The notes beneath the pieces are model-generated. The model worked only from the letters and a program-made list of their open reading frames with translations. It was not told the origin of the DNA and made no database searches. A DNA stretch of 38,226 nt from Acinetobacter rathckeae. Its GTDB lineage: Bacteria; Pseudomonadota; Gammaproteobacteria; Pseudomonadales; Moraxellaceae. Numbering within the stretch: position 1 is the first letter of the stretch; every line of letters starts with the position of its first letter. This document shows, in pieces, positions 1 through 8,349 of this stretch. A program made the translations under genes and the position numbers. Where the stretch lies: assembly GCF_015627125.1 (NCBI RefSeq), contig NZ_VTDO01000013.1:1-38226 (forward strand), given 5' to 3'.

Positions 1-106
1 CTCAATGATATTTTATTTCATATCAGTGATTAAACTTAGTAAAAATCCACACAAGTTGTTCTTCAATTCTATTAATGATCGTCTAACTGATTCGTCATCA
101 GTAAGC
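1..106 (-). repeat. Left copy of terminal inverted repeat, probable rRNA operon leader
   Basis: Read on the minus strand, this stretch matches 38028-38131 on the plus strand almost base for base, with a few substitutions and a short indel. It lies just downstream of two outward-facing promoters, and the copy probably continues past the window edge. I infer the 5' leader of an rRNA operon transcribed leftward. No rRNA sequence is inside the window, so the identity rests on promoter type, duplication and orientation. Confidence 0.7.
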
Positions 107-116
107 TAGGTCGGCC

Positions 117-144
117 ATTCTACTCCGTTTCCAAAGTTTGTCAA
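117..144 (-). promoter_or_regulatory. Leader-proximal sigma70 promoter, outward facing
   Basis: On the minus strand there is a perfect -35 TTGACA (139-144) and a -10 TAGAAT (117-122) separated by 16 bp. An A/T-rich tract that could act as an UP element lies just upstream. The predicted start falls near position 110, almost exactly where the repeated leader begins. It looks like a proximal (P2-type) promoter of a leftward rRNA operon. Confidence 0.6.
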
Positions 145-279
145 ATGCTTTTTAAAAGTTTTTTCTACTCCCTAACTAAACTCCCTTAACCAATCAATCC
201 AAGACCTAAATCCTAAACTAATTAACTAAGATATTGTTTATTAAGAAGTTTCTTCCAACAGCACCGCCGATGGATACGC

Positions 280-307
280 ATTATAGATCAATCCAATACA
301 AACGCAA
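280..307 (-). promoter_or_regulatory. Distal rRNA-type promoter, outward facing
   Basis: The minus strand carries TTGCGT (302-307), a 16-bp spacer and TATAAT (280-285) followed by GC. The right end of the window has the same arrangement at 37932-37959: identical hexamers, spacer length and following GC. Between this promoter and the grpE start I see no further gene, only A/T-rich DNA. Confidence 0.6.
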
Positions 308-584
308 TACCTTTTTTTAATTATCCTATTCGGGTGGTCGGTTTTTATCCTTAATTGAAGTATTTGTCGAATTAATCGGCTATTTAGTGGGTTTTATTGC
401 TTTTTATAGCTCTAAATTGTTTATTTACTTTTACTACTATTGATTTTTTGATGTTTGTCCACATCTTGTAATGAAGCCTATTTATATACTTTTATAGCTT
501 TCATACCATTTTACAGCTTTTGTTTGTTGAAATGGGGTGTGAGGACTAAACGTGTTTGAAAAAATGTTTAAACGGAGATCATCA
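308..584. other. Intergenic region between rRNA-type promoter and grpE
   Basis: This A/T-rich stretch has no credible ORF. It must hold the grpE promoter, but no convincing sigma70 or sigma32 hexamer pair stands out. A clear ribosome binding site (GGAG, 7 bases before the ATG at 585) marks the grpE start. Confidence 0.4.
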
Positions 585-1127
585 ATGACAAACGAGCAAA
601 AAGATCTAGCTCAAGAAAAGACTGACTTAGATGCAGAACAAACGCAAGCGAATGAGCAAAGTGAGGCATCTACTGTGAGCGTTGATGAATTACAAACGCA
701 ATTATCTACCTTAGAAGATGCTTTGAAACTTGAGAAAGCGCGTGCTGCAAATGCTATGTATGAAGCAGAAAAAGTAAAAGAGCGTTTGGAGCGTGAAGCT
801 GACACTGCTAAGAAATTTGCTTTAGAAAAGTTTGCCAAGAGTTTACTTGATTCTGTAGACAATCTAGAGCGTGCTATTTTGGCCACTGGAAATGAAGAAA
901 GTGCTCTACTAGAAGGTGTTCAGTTGACATTAAAGTCATTGCTAAGTGCTTTAGAGAAGCAAGGTATTGTGGCTGTAGATACCAGCAATGGTTTTAATGC
1001 TGATTTCCATCAAGCGGTAGGGATTGCACCAGAAGCTAAAGCGGGCGAAATTGGTAATGTATTGCAAAAAGGCTATACGCTATCAGGTCGCTTATTACGC
1101 CCTGCAATGGTTACAGTGGGTCAATAG
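585..1127 (+). CDS. grpE: Nucleotide exchange factor GrpE
   Basis: GrpE speeds ADP release from DnaK so the chaperone can cycle on unfolded proteins in the cytoplasm. From the ATG at 585 the protein is 180 aa, near the usual family length. An acidic N-terminal tail leads into a long helical region (about residues 35-85, charged, coiled-coil-like) that forms the GrpE dimer stalk. The C-terminal half ends with the family-type segment containing [17 protein letters not shown]. The open frame extends upstream to a GTG at 552, but GGAG seven bases before the ATG at 585 supports the later start. dnaK follows 115 bp downstream with its own heat-shock-like promoter. dnaJ is not next to the pair here. 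Confidence 0.96.
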   Translation: MTNEQKDLAQEKTDLDAEQTQANEQSEASTVSVDELQTQLSTLEDALKLEKARAANAMYEAEKVKERLEREADTAKKFALEKFAKSLLDSVDNLERAILATGNEESALLEGVQLTLKSLLSALEKQGIVAVDTSNGFNADFHQAVGIAPEAKAGEIGNVLQKGYTLSGRLLRPAMVTVGQ

Positions 1128-1167
1128 GCTATTTTTGAGTCAGTCTGCAATTTTTTTGAAAAAAATA

Positions 1168-1195
1168 CTTGAAAATTTTAGATTGACTCTCATAT
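1168..1195 (+). promoter_or_regulatory. Sigma32-like heat-shock promoter of dnaK
   Basis: CTTGAAA (1168-1174) matches the sigma32 -35 consensus exactly. After 13 bp comes TCTCATAT (1188-1195), matching 6 of 8 of CCCCATAT. It sits about 48 bp before the dnaK ATG, in the right place and orientation. Transfer of the E. coli sigma32 consensus to this organism is inferred. Confidence 0.5.
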
Positions 1196-1242
1196 CGAAT
1201 AATAACTGAAAAATATTGTAGAAAAATTGAGGAATTTATCAA

Positions 1243-3183
1243 ATGGCTAAAATCATTGGTATTGATTTAGGTACAACGAACTCTTGTGTTGCTGTTCTTG
1301 AAGGTGACAAAGTTAAGGTAATTGATAACGCTGAAGGTGCTCGTACAACACCATCTATTATTGCATATAAAGATGCTGAAATCTTAGTTGGTCAAAGTGC
1401 GAAACGCCAAGCTGTAACAAACCCTAAAAACACGTTATTTGCGATTAAGCGTTTGATTGGTCGTCGTTATGATGACGCTGCTGTACAAAAAGATATTGGT
1501 CTTGTGCCGTATAAAATTGTAAAAGCAGACAATGGTGATGCGTGGGTTGATGTCAATGACAAAAAACTTGCACCGCAACAGGTTTCTGCTGAAATCTTGA
1601 AAAAGATGAAGAAAACTGCTGAAGACTATTTAGGCGAAACAGTGACTGAAGCGGTGATTACTGTTCCTGCTTACTTCAACGATGCACAACGTCAAGCGAC
1701 AAAAGATGCTGGCCGTATTGCAGGTCTTGATGTTAAACGTATTATTAATGAACCAACAGCTGCCGCACTTGCTTTTGGTATGGATAAAAAAGAAGGCGAT
1801 CGTAAAATTGCTGTTTACGATTTAGGTGGTGGTACGTTTGACGTATCTATTATTGAAATTGCTGATCTTGATGGCGACCAACAAATTGAAGTGTTATCAA
1901 CCAATGGTGATACATTCTTAGGTGGTGAAGATTTTGATACAGCACTGATCGACTACTTGGTTGAAGAGTTCAAGAAAGAGCAAAATGTTAACCTAAAAAG
2001 TGATCCTTTAGCGTTACAACGTTTAAAAGAAGCTGCTGAAAAAGCAAAAATTGAACTTTCATCGTCTAACGGTACTGAAATCAACTTGCCATATATTACT
2101 GCTGATGCAACTGGCCCGAAACATTTAGTAATTAATGTATCTCGTGCGAAGTTAGAAGCATTGGTTGGCGATCTTGTTCAACGTACTTTAGAGCCTTGCC
2201 GTGTTGCGTTGAAAGACGCTGGTTTATCAAACAGTGATATTTCTGATGTGATCTTGGTTGGTGGTCAAACACGTATGCCATTAGTACAACAAAAAGTGCA
2301 AGAGTTCTTTGGTAAAGAACCACGTAAAGATGTGAACCCAGATGAAGCTGTTGCAATGGGTGCTGCAATTCAAGGTGCTGTACTTTCTGGTGACAAAACT
2401 GACGTATTGCTTTTAGATGTAACACCATTAACTTTGGGTATTGAAACCATGGGTGGTGTGTTGACTGCAATTATTGAGAAAAACACAACGATTCCTGCGA
2501 AGAAATCTCAAGTGTTCTCTACAGCAGCAGATAACCAACCTGCGGTAGATATTTCGGTTTATCAAGGTGAGCGTAAAATGGCTCAGCAAAATAAATTGTT
2601 AGGCAACTTCCAGTTGGGTGACATTCCGCCTGCACCACGTGGTGTACCACAAATTGAAGTGTCTTTTGACATTAATGCCGATGGTATTTTGAAAGTGTCT
2701 GCTAAAGACAAGAGCACAGGTAAAGAGCAGTCAATTCAAATCAAAGCAAACTCTGGTTTGTCTGATGCTGAAATTGAAGCAATGATTCAAGATGCTGAAG
2801 CGAATGCTGAGGAAGATCGTAAGTTTGAAGAGCTTGCTAAGTCACGTAATGAAGCAGATGCTTTAATCGCAAGTGCCAATAAAGCAGTGAAAGACTTAGG
2901 CGAACAAGTCACTGAAGATGAAAAAACTGCGGTTACCACAGCTGTAAGTGAACTTGAAGCTGTGACTAAAGAAAATGATGTTGAGGAAATTAAGGCAAAA
3001 ACTGAAAGCCTACAAAACATTATTATGCCTATTACACAGCGTGCTTATGAGCAAGCTCAGGGTCAAGGTGGTGCACAAGGTTTTGATCCTAATGCATTTA
3101 ATCAAGATGCTGGTCAGCAAAAGAAAGCTGATGATGGCGTTGTAGATGCAGAGTTTAAAGAAGTGAAAGATGACAAGAAGTAA
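1243..3183 (+). CDS. dnaK: Chaperone DnaK (Hsp70)
   Basis: DnaK is the cytoplasmic ATP-dependent Hsp70 chaperone that works with GrpE and DnaJ. At 646 aa it is full length. The nucleotide-binding domain covers about residues 1-383, with the phosphate-1 motif GIDLGTTNS at 6-14 and the DLGGGTFD loop near 195. The linker (LLLDVTPL) follows near 390, then the substrate-binding beta domain and the helical lid. The tail is Q/G-rich and ends in an acidic/lysine segment ([10 protein letters not shown]) typical of gammaproteobacterial DnaK. A GAGGA ribosome binding site precedes the ATG. It follows grpE and ends at a strong terminator. It is transcribed toward oriC, that is, head-on to a leftward fork. 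Confidence 0.98.
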   Translation: MAKIIGIDLGTTNSCVAVLEGDKVKVIDNAEGARTTPSIIAYKDAEILVGQSAKRQAVTNPKNTLFAIKRLIGRRYDDAAVQKDIGLVPYKIVKADNGDAWVDVNDKKLAPQQVSAEILKKMKKTAEDYLGETVTEAVITVPAYFNDAQRQATKDAGRIAGLDVKRIINEPTAAALAFGMDKKEGDRKIAVYDLGGGTFDVSIIEIADLDGDQQIEVLSTNGDTFLGGEDFDTALIDYLVEEFKKEQNVNLKSDPLALQRLKEAAEKAKIELSSSNGTEINLPYITADATGPKHLVINVSRAKLEALVGDLVQRTLEPCRVALKDAGLSNSDISDVILVGGQTRMPLVQQKVQEFFGKEPRKDVNPDEAVAMGAAIQGAVLSGDKTDVLLLDVTPLTLGIETMGGVLTAIIEKNTTIPAKKSQVFSTAADNQPAVDISVYQGERKMAQQNKLLGNFQLGDIPPAPRGVPQIEVSFDINADGILKVSAKDKSTGKEQSIQIKANSGLSDAEIEAMIQDAEANAEEDRKFEELAKSRNEADALIASANKAVKDLGEQVTEDEKTAVTTAVSELEAVTKENDVEEIKAKTESLQNIIMPITQRAYEQAQGQGGAQGFDPNAFNQDAGQQKKADDGVVDAEFKEVKDDKK

Positions 3184-3210
3184 TTTCTGACTACTTTAAG
3201 TCTTTAAAGA

Positions 3211-3251
3211 CACCTCATGAATCAGTTGATCTGATTTATGGGGTGTTTTTT
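3211..3251 (+). terminator. Rho-independent terminator after dnaK
   Basis: Arms 3211-3225 and 3231-3245 pair at 13 of 15 positions around a 5-base loop. A run of T follows to 3251. It ends the dnaK transcript. Confidence 0.85.
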
Positions 3252-3316
3252 ATGTGATAGACTCTTTTTTCTATATCACTATCACTGTATAAGAATAATT
3301 TATAGGTAAGCCACGT

Positions 3317-3847
3317 ATGACACCTATTGCATTAGACAAGTTTGCTAAAATTGTTTACGTGATAAAAATTTTATTATGTGCAATTACCATTACTGTACTT
3401 TCAATTTGTTTTAATCAAAATCAGGTATCTCACTTATTTTTATGGGGTTCTTTAACTGCTTTTTTTAGTATTCAAGCAGATATCAAACTAAAAGTAAATT
3501 TTAACCAAGTGACAGGTAATTTAATTGGCTCAAGTATTGGCGTAGGTACTTGGTTATTGGTCTCTCATTTTTCAAAGCAACAGAGTTATATTAATATTGA
3601 GTATTGGTTGCTGATTTTAGGTATTGTACTCACCACAACCACATGTATTTTACTCAAGCATGCAGAATATTGTGGTATTGCATTGTCTGGGTTACTGATT
3701 GTCACGGTATATGATGTAACACACAATACTTTTGAGGGAGCACTATGGCGTATCTTGTTCTGTGTCGTAGGTTGTATAGTGGCCTATACCATTGATGCAT
3801 TTGTTCGTTATTTTATACCGTATTTTAAAAATAGACTTTATAAATAA
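3317..3847 (+). CDS. FUSC-like integral membrane protein
   Basis: This 176-aa hydrophobic protein has about five or six predicted membrane segments (roughly residues 12-32, 40-56, 64-84, 95-113, 118-134 and 142-163) and a short basic C-terminus (RYFIPYFKNRLYK). The pattern, with a conserved-looking interior (NLIGSSIGVG; GLLIVTVYD), resembles the membrane half of FUSC/aromatic-acid-exporter proteins. Full FUSC proteins are about 350-700 aa with a cytoplasmic domain, so this is a short, membrane-only version. The substrate is unknown. It stands alone between two terminators, with GGTAAG a little upstream as a weak ribosome binding site. The family call rests on general resemblance. Confidence 0.6.
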   Translation: MTPIALDKFAKIVYVIKILLCAITITVLSICFNQNQVSHLFLWGSLTAFFSIQADIKLKVNFNQVTGNLIGSSIGVGTWLLVSHFSKQQSYINIEYWLLILGIVLTTTTCILLKHAEYCGIALSGLLIVTVYDVTHNTFEGALWRILFCVVGCIVAYTIDAFVRYFIPYFKNRLYK

Positions 3848-3850
3848 AAC

Positions 3851-3880
3851 AAACCTCTTTATTGTTAAATAAAGAGGTTT
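3851..3880. terminator. Stem-loop after FUSC-like gene
   Basis: A perfect 13-bp inverted repeat (3851-3863 with 3868-3880) with a 4-base loop starts 3 bases after the stop codon. The T-run is weak on the plus strand. It is probably a terminator. Confidence 0.65.
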
Positions 3881-4116
3881 GTTGCCCACCCTCTGATTAT
3901 GTATTGTTGTTTTTTATCTGTTTTTTTGTTGGGCAAAATCATCATATGAAATTATTTGTTCATAGTATGTAATCCATAGCGTACAATAGTACAATAAATA
4001 AACAATAAAACTTTAAGTCAATAATTTAACTCAGATTTATTTTTAATTTTTATATAGAAAAAATTTAAATCTATTGTATAAAAATATTTTATCATTTGTT
4101 TTATTGGAGCTTTTAT

Positions 4117-4527
4117 ATGACGATTGATCTAGATCGCAAAATTATTTATGTGGCAGCAGCAGTTATTGTTGATGCGAAACAACGTATTTTACTTGTACGG
4201 AAGAAAAATACAGCATTTTTTATGCAAGTAGGTGGCAAAATTGAGCCTAATGAATCAGCCCAACTTGCATTACAACGCGAAATTGCAGAAGAAATCCAAG
4301 TTACATCAGAAATTGTGAGCGACCTAGGCATAATACAGACCCAAGCTGCCAATGAAGCAGGCTTTTCACTACAAGCACACCTGTTTGAGGTGAATATTTT
4401 TGGAGAACCTAAGCCTAGTGCTGAAATTGCAGAAATGTTATGGCTTGATTTAACACAGAGTATCTCTATTCCTCTTGCACCTCTTACCAAAGATTTTGTG
4501 ATTCCAAAACTTCAGAACAATATCTAG
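4117..4527 (+). CDS. Nudix hydrolase
   Basis: Nudix enzymes cleave nucleoside diphosphates linked to another moiety using Mg2+. This 136-aa protein carries the Nudix box at about residues 41-63: G-x5-E-x7-R-E-I-x-E-E-I, with the metal-binding REIAEE core intact. The usual glycine after EE-x is replaced by Q (EEIQV), a small departure. Residues GIIQTQAANE and the C-terminal half complete a single Nudix fold. The frame opens earlier at a TTG (4096), but TTGGAGC six bases before the ATG at 4117 decides the start. The substrate cannot be read from sequence; small stand-alone Nudix proteins of this type may act on oxidised nucleotides. The 270 bp upstream are A/T-rich. Confidence 0.9.
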   Translation: MTIDLDRKIIYVAAAVIVDAKQRILLVRKKNTAFFMQVGGKIEPNESAQLALQREIAEEIQVTSEIVSDLGIIQTQAANEAGFSLQAHLFEVNIFGEPKPSAEIAEMLWLDLTQSISIPLAPLTKDFVIPKLQNNI

Positions 4528-4752
4528 TAATAATATTCATGCCGTACATATTTTGGATAACTGATGTCCTTTAAAAGGATGTAGTAAAAAGTATCACCCT
4601 AATGGTCGCACCAAATAAAAAAATTTAAAAAGGTCATAAGTAAGCTTGATTAAGCAACTTTTGGAGTATTTATGTGATTTTGACTTTTACAAAACGGTTA
4701 AAATTTGTTATTGATAGTCAGTGCTGTATTCATCACAAAATGGAGCCTCATC

Positions 4753-5118
4753 GTGAGTTTTTATCATATTATTATTGAAGTGAATGATCACATTAGTAAC
4801 ATTGAAGAAACTCGTGATCTTCAAATATTTAACATTGAAGACATTACCGCTTATATTCATTCAATCTTTCTGCCTTATATGAATCAACAAATGATTGAGC
4901 TTGAAGATGAAAATATTTTATACGCGGATATTTCTCACCTTGAAATTCAGCATACAAATATGCCAATTGAGTTTTTAATTGAAGAAGAACAAAAAGAGTT
5001 ACCAAGCGATACAGAGGTGACTATTTCTGCAAATGAGATTTTTAATGATCACGATTTAAGCAAAAATGTCACCACAGTCATTTTTGATTTACTCAATGCC
5101 GTGAAGATAGAACACTAA
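4753..5118 (+). CDS. Unknown acidic 121-aa protein
   Basis: I do not recognise this protein. The start is taken as GTG at 4753 because GGAG lies eight bases upstream; the frame itself opens at a TTG at 4705 with no ribosome binding site. The product begins MSFYHIIIEVNDHISN, is rich in Asp, Glu and Ile, and has no signal peptide or membrane segment. No cysteine pairs or catalytic motif is evident. Predicted secondary structure would be mixed alpha/beta, so it is probably a small soluble cytoplasmic protein. It is followed 1 base after the stop by a long inverted repeat and converges on the lytic transglycosylase gene. Clean start, SD and terminator suggest a real gene; function unknown. Confidence 0.7.
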   Translation: MSFYHIIIEVNDHISNIEETRDLQIFNIEDITAYIHSIFLPYMNQQMIELEDENILYADISHLEIQHTNMPIEFLIEEEQKELPSDTEVTISANEIFNDHDLSKNVTTVIFDLLNAVKIEH

Positions 5119-5160
5119 AGTTCACACTCCACGATATATTTAATCCGTGACGTGTGAACT
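5119..5160. terminator. Bidirectional terminator between convergent genes
   Basis: AGTTCACAC at 5119-5127 pairs perfectly with GTGTGAACT at 5152-5160. After a 2-base mismatch the stem continues with CACG/CGTG, leaving an A/T-rich loop. It lies between a plus-strand gene ending at 5118 and a minus-strand gene ending at 5164. Confidence 0.7.
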
Positions 5161-5163
5161 ACT

Positions 5164-6444
5164 CTAGTTAGATTTCATAATCTGATTGGCTTGCTGTTGG
5201 CGAATAGCTGTTAAAAAAACTTGCCCTGCTCTACCTGTCGGACTCAAGCCCATTTTGATTTGTTCTTGTTGAATGGCTTGTTTAGTTTTATCTCCAATTA
5301 AGCCATCTGCTTGACCAATATCATACCCTTTAGCAAGTAAATCATGTTGAATTTCTCTACGTTCTGCACGTGATGTGCCTGGGTCATCTGTTGGCCACGG
5401 CGTTTGTATCGGTGGTTGACCACTTAAACGATCTGATAAATATGCAATGGCTAGAGCATAGCTTTCTGCAGCATTGTAGCCATAAATGGCATCAAAATTT
5501 TTAAAAACTAAAAACTTTGGCCCTTGAGTGCCTGCTGGCATAAACAATCCTGCAGGTGTTGCTGTTGTAAGTTGGCCCTGTAAAATTGGACGACCATCTA
5601 TACGTGTCAATCCTTGTGCAATCCAATCAGATAAAGGCTTTTTATTACGGCGACTTTGTCCTGTAAGGTTAACATTATTGGGGACTGATACTTCAAACCC
5701 CCATGGCATACCTGTTTGCCATCCTGCAGATTTTAAGAAGTTAGCTGTAGATGCCAATGCATCATCTACATTTGAAACAAGGTCTCTACGGCCATCACCA
5801 TCAAAATCTACAGCTAAGCGCTCATAAGTCGACGGCATAAATTGAGTATGGCCAAATGCACCTGCCCAAGAGCCTTTAAGCTGTGACTCTGTAACATCAC
5901 CACGTTGTAAAATACGTAAGGCAGCGAAAAATTCACTACGGAAATAGCTTTGTCGACGACCATTACAACTGAGTGTACCAAGTGATTGTAACAGTGGATA
6001 TTTTCCTGAAATATCACCAAAGTTACTTTCTACTCCCCATACAGCAACAACAGTTTCAGCAGGTACGCCATAAATGGCTGAAACACGGCGTAATACATTT
6101 TGATATTGGCTTAATTTTTGTTGGCCTGTTTCAATTCGCTCTGCATCAACTAGTCCAGATAAATAGTCCCAAATTGGCGTAGAAAATTCAGGCTGATAAT
6201 TAAGTTTATCAATCACACTATAATCGGGAGTCAGATTTTGGGTGTAGCGGTCAAATGTAGCACTGCTAATACCAGAAGCGATTGCCTCTGGTCTCAGGTT
6301 ATTCATACACGTATTAAATGATGTATCTATTGGCAATGCAGATATTTCTACTGCAGAATTACTGTTTGTGACTTCTGTTGTTTGGGCCACTGCACCCGAA
6401 ATTGCAAATAAACCTAAGCTCAATAGACTGAGTTGCTTTTTCAT
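5164..6444 (-). CDS. Periplasmic lytic murein transglycosylase, MltB/Slt35 type, with peptidoglycan-binding domain
   Basis: This enzyme cleaves glycan strands of peptidoglycan to 1,6-anhydromuropeptides. It is 426 aa. Residues 1-20 form a Sec signal peptide (KK, hydrophobic core, AVA-Q), with no lipobox. The SLT_2/MltB catalytic domain spans about 45-340, with the catalytic glutamate at E139 in VWGVESNFG and the family motif GAFGHTQFMPSTY. DFDGDGRRDL looks like the EF-hand-like calcium loop seen in Slt35. Residues about 365-420 form a PG_binding_1 domain (REIQHDLLAKGYDIGQADGLIGDKT). The products feed the recycling route that uses AnmK and Mpl, both in this window. The exact paralogue name is not assigned. 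Confidence 0.93.
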   Translation of the reverse strand: MKKQLSLLSLGLFAISGAVAQTTEVTNSNSAVEISALPIDTSFNTCMNNLRPEAIASGISSATFDRYTQNLTPDYSVIDKLNYQPEFSTPIWDYLSGLVDAERIETGQQKLSQYQNVLRRVSAIYGVPAETVVAVWGVESNFGDISGKYPLLQSLGTLSCNGRRQSYFRSEFFAALRILQRGDVTESQLKGSWAGAFGHTQFMPSTYERLAVDFDGDGRRDLVSNVDDALASTANFLKSAGWQTGMPWGFEVSVPNNVNLTGQSRRNKKPLSDWIAQGLTRIDGRPILQGQLTTATPAGLFMPAGTQGPKFLVFKNFDAIYGYNAAESYALAIAYLSDRLSGQPPIQTPWPTDDPGTSRAERREIQHDLLAKGYDIGQADGLIGDKTKQAIQQEQIKMGLSPTGRAGQVFLTAIRQQQANQIMKSN

Positions 6445-6536
6445 CGTACAGCACCTTTTTAAATTAAAAAATATAGACTAGCATTATTTTATTGTGTGTC
6501 ATGTAGATAATCGTTATTTTAAATTCAAATAATTTT

Positions 6537-6565
6537 TTACCCACAGCGTCATTTTTTTATCCACA
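6537..6565 (+). promoter_or_regulatory. Pair of DnaA boxes upstream of lytic transglycosylase gene
   Basis: A perfect DnaA box TTATCCACA lies at 6557-6565, with a one-mismatch box TTACCCACA at 6537-6545, both on the plus strand and 20 bp apart. They sit in the ~190-bp gap between the purK terminator and the transglycosylase start. Binding is inferred from consensus only. Confidence 0.45.
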
Positions 6566-6588
6566 ACTTTGCACACATATTATTCAAC

Positions 6589-6620
6589 AAAAAAGCGATG
6601 AATAAATCCATCGCTTTTTT
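6589..6620. terminator. Terminator after purK
   Basis: A perfect 12-bp palindromic stem (6589-6600 with 6609-6620) encloses an 8-base loop. It has A- and T-runs at its ends and so works in either direction. It lies just downstream of purK on the minus strand. Confidence 0.85.
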
Positions 6621-6635
6621 AAATTCAAAATCAGA

Positions 6636-7754
6636 TTACCAAGACATATCTGTGGTTAAAGATAATGGTTCTGGTAAAATTTGAGCCAATGCATGACATA
6701 ACGCAGGCAATTCACGCTCATCTGTTGGCATAAGCGTGATATGCCCTAGCTTTCGCCCTTCTCGCTCGGTTTTATTGTATAAGTGTAAATGAGCACCTTT
6801 CAGTGCAAGCACATCTGCTATGTTTGGGTGTCTGCCAATGATATTCACCATCACAGTTGGCTTAATCACTTCAGTGGAACCCAATGGTAAACCTGCAACT
6901 GCACGAACATGGTTTTCAAACTGAGAACACACCGCACCTTCAATCGACCAATGCCCTGAGTTATGCACACGTGGCGCCATTTCATTGGCATAAAGGCCAT
7001 TTTCTGTCACAAATAACTCTAAAGTCAGTACACCAACATAGTCTAAATGCTGTAATAACGTTGAGATATATTGCTCAGCTATCGGTTGCAGTGCTGTACT
7101 GTTCGGTGCAGGGACAATTGAATGCGATAAGATACCATGATGATGGTGATTCTCTGCCAAAGGCCAAGTTTTGACATCGCCATTTTGACCACGCACGGCA
7201 ATAATCGAAACTTCTCTGGAAAAATGAACAAAACTTTCTGCAATGAGTGATTGTGCTGGCCCAAGTTCTGCCCAAGCCTGTGCAATATCATCGACGGAGC
7301 GTAGTACAAATTGGCCTTTACCGTCATAACCGCCCGTTGCTGTTTTTAGTACAATGGGTAGCCCTAAATCTTGTGTTGCCTTTTCTAAATCTTGTAATGA
7401 GCTCACCGCAGAAAAGGGTGCAACAGGTATGTCTAATTGTTTAAACAAATTTTTTTCAAGTAAGCGATTTTGTGCAATCGCTAAAGCTTGACGTGGTGGG
7501 TGTATATTTTTGCTTTGTGTCAGTTCATCGACTTGGGCCAACGGCGTATTTTCAAACTCTAAACTAAATACATCTGCACTGTTTATAAAGGCATTGAGTT
7601 GCTGTTTTTCAGGTGAAAATACAGGACCAAGTATGGCAGATGGGCATGATTCACTTGCTTCAAAAAAGGTACACTGAATATTCAGTGGTAAAGCAGCTTG
7701 AGCCATCATGCGGCCTAATTGACCACCACCAAAGATACCAATGGTTTTGTCCAT
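6636..7754 (-). CDS. purK: 5-(carboxyamino)imidazole ribonucleotide synthase (PurK)
   Basis: PurK joins bicarbonate to aminoimidazole ribonucleotide using ATP, giving N5-CAIR in de novo purine synthesis. At 372 aa it is full length. It has an ATP-grasp fold: the N-terminal preATP-grasp Rossmann-like motif GIFGGGQLGRMMAQAA at 6-21, the glycine-rich ATP-binding loop GGYDGKGQF at 141-149, and the conserved metal and substrate segment NEMAPRVHNSGHW near 255-267. It lies 12 bp downstream of purE, so the two form one operon reading purE-purK, and a terminator follows directly. Its product is the substrate of the neighbouring PurE. The start has a GAGGCAG ribosome binding site. Confidence 0.97.
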   Translation of the reverse strand: MDKTIGIFGGGQLGRMMAQAALPLNIQCTFFEASESCPSAILGPVFSPEKQQLNAFINSADVFSLEFENTPLAQVDELTQSKNIHPPRQALAIAQNRLLEKNLFKQLDIPVAPFSAVSSLQDLEKATQDLGLPIVLKTATGGYDGKGQFVLRSVDDIAQAWAELGPAQSLIAESFVHFSREVSIIAVRGQNGDVKTWPLAENHHHHGILSHSIVPAPNSTALQPIAEQYISTLLQHLDYVGVLTLELFVTENGLYANEMAPRVHNSGHWSIEGAVCSQFENHVRAVAGLPLGSTEVIKPTVMVNIIGRHPNIADVLALKGAHLHLYNKTEREGRKLGHITLMPTDERELPALCHALAQILPEPLSLTTDMSW

Positions 7755-7766
7755 AGTGACTGCCTC

Positions 7767-8279
7767 TTATGCTTGTCCTGGAATATTTTTACTTGCGACT
7801 TTTTCTGTTTGTGCAGCACGAAAATCAGCTACATTTTTAGCAATATTGGCATCATGTAATCCCAAAATCTGTGCAGCCATAATTGCAGCATTGCTTGCAC
7901 CCGCAGGGCCAATTGCCAAAGTACCAACGGCAATCCCTGCAGGCATTTGTACAATTGAAAGCAATGAATCTACGCCATTTAAAATAGATGACTTCACAGG
8001 AACACCCAATACAGGTAGATCTGTTTTTGCTGCACACATACCTGGTAAATGAGCCGCCCCACCTGCACCTGCAATAATCACTTGAATACCACGAGATCGT
8101 GCAGTTTCAGCATATTCAAACAAACGGTCTGGTGTTCTGTGTGCAGAAACCACTTCTGCTTCAAAGGGTACACCCAATTGTTTTAGCATGTTAGCAGTGT
8201 GTTCTAGGGTTGCCCAATCTGATTGTGAACCCATAATAATTCCGACTAAAGGTGTAGCTTCTGCTGCAACAGTGTTCAT
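7767..8279 (-). CDS. purE: N5-carboxyaminoimidazole ribonucleotide mutase (PurE)
   Basis: PurE (class I) moves the carboxylate of N5-CAIR to carbon to make CAIR. It is 170 aa and forms an octamer in known relatives. Signature residues are the GSQSDW loop at 17-22, SAHRTPDRL at 45-53 with the active-site histidine H47, and [12 protein letters not shown] near 90-101 that binds the nucleotide phosphate. It is the first gene of a two-gene purE-purK operon with a strong promoter at 8321-8349. Any purine-dependent repression is not evident, as I see no clear PurR-type palindrome upstream. Confidence 0.97.
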   Translation of the reverse strand: MNTVAAEATPLVGIIMGSQSDWATLEHTANMLKQLGVPFEAEVVSAHRTPDRLFEYAETARSRGIQVIIAGAGGAAHLPGMCAAKTDLPVLGVPVKSSILNGVDSLLSIVQMPAGIAVGTLAIGPAGASNAAIMAAQILGLHDANIAKNVADFRAAQTEKVASKNIPGQA

Positions 8280-8320
8280 GTGTTATTTCCAAGCACAAGT
8301 AAAGAGATAGTATGCGAGTT

Positions 8321-8349
8321 ATTATAGCTTGTTTTTAAGACTTGCCCAA
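8321..8349 (-). promoter_or_regulatory. purEK promoter
   Basis: On the minus strand TTGGGC (8344-8349), a 17-bp spacer and a perfect TATAAT (8321-8326) lie about 40 bp ahead of the purE ATG. Confidence 0.6.

Noticed and set aside
2132..2470. Antisense frames inside dnaK and other long genes
   Set aside because: Shadow frames of strongly coding sequence in another frame, without start signals or family motifs.
3882..3941. TTGCCCA / TGGGCAA repeat downstream of the FUSC-like gene
   Set aside because: Short arms with a loop of about 45 bases; too weak to call as a structured element.
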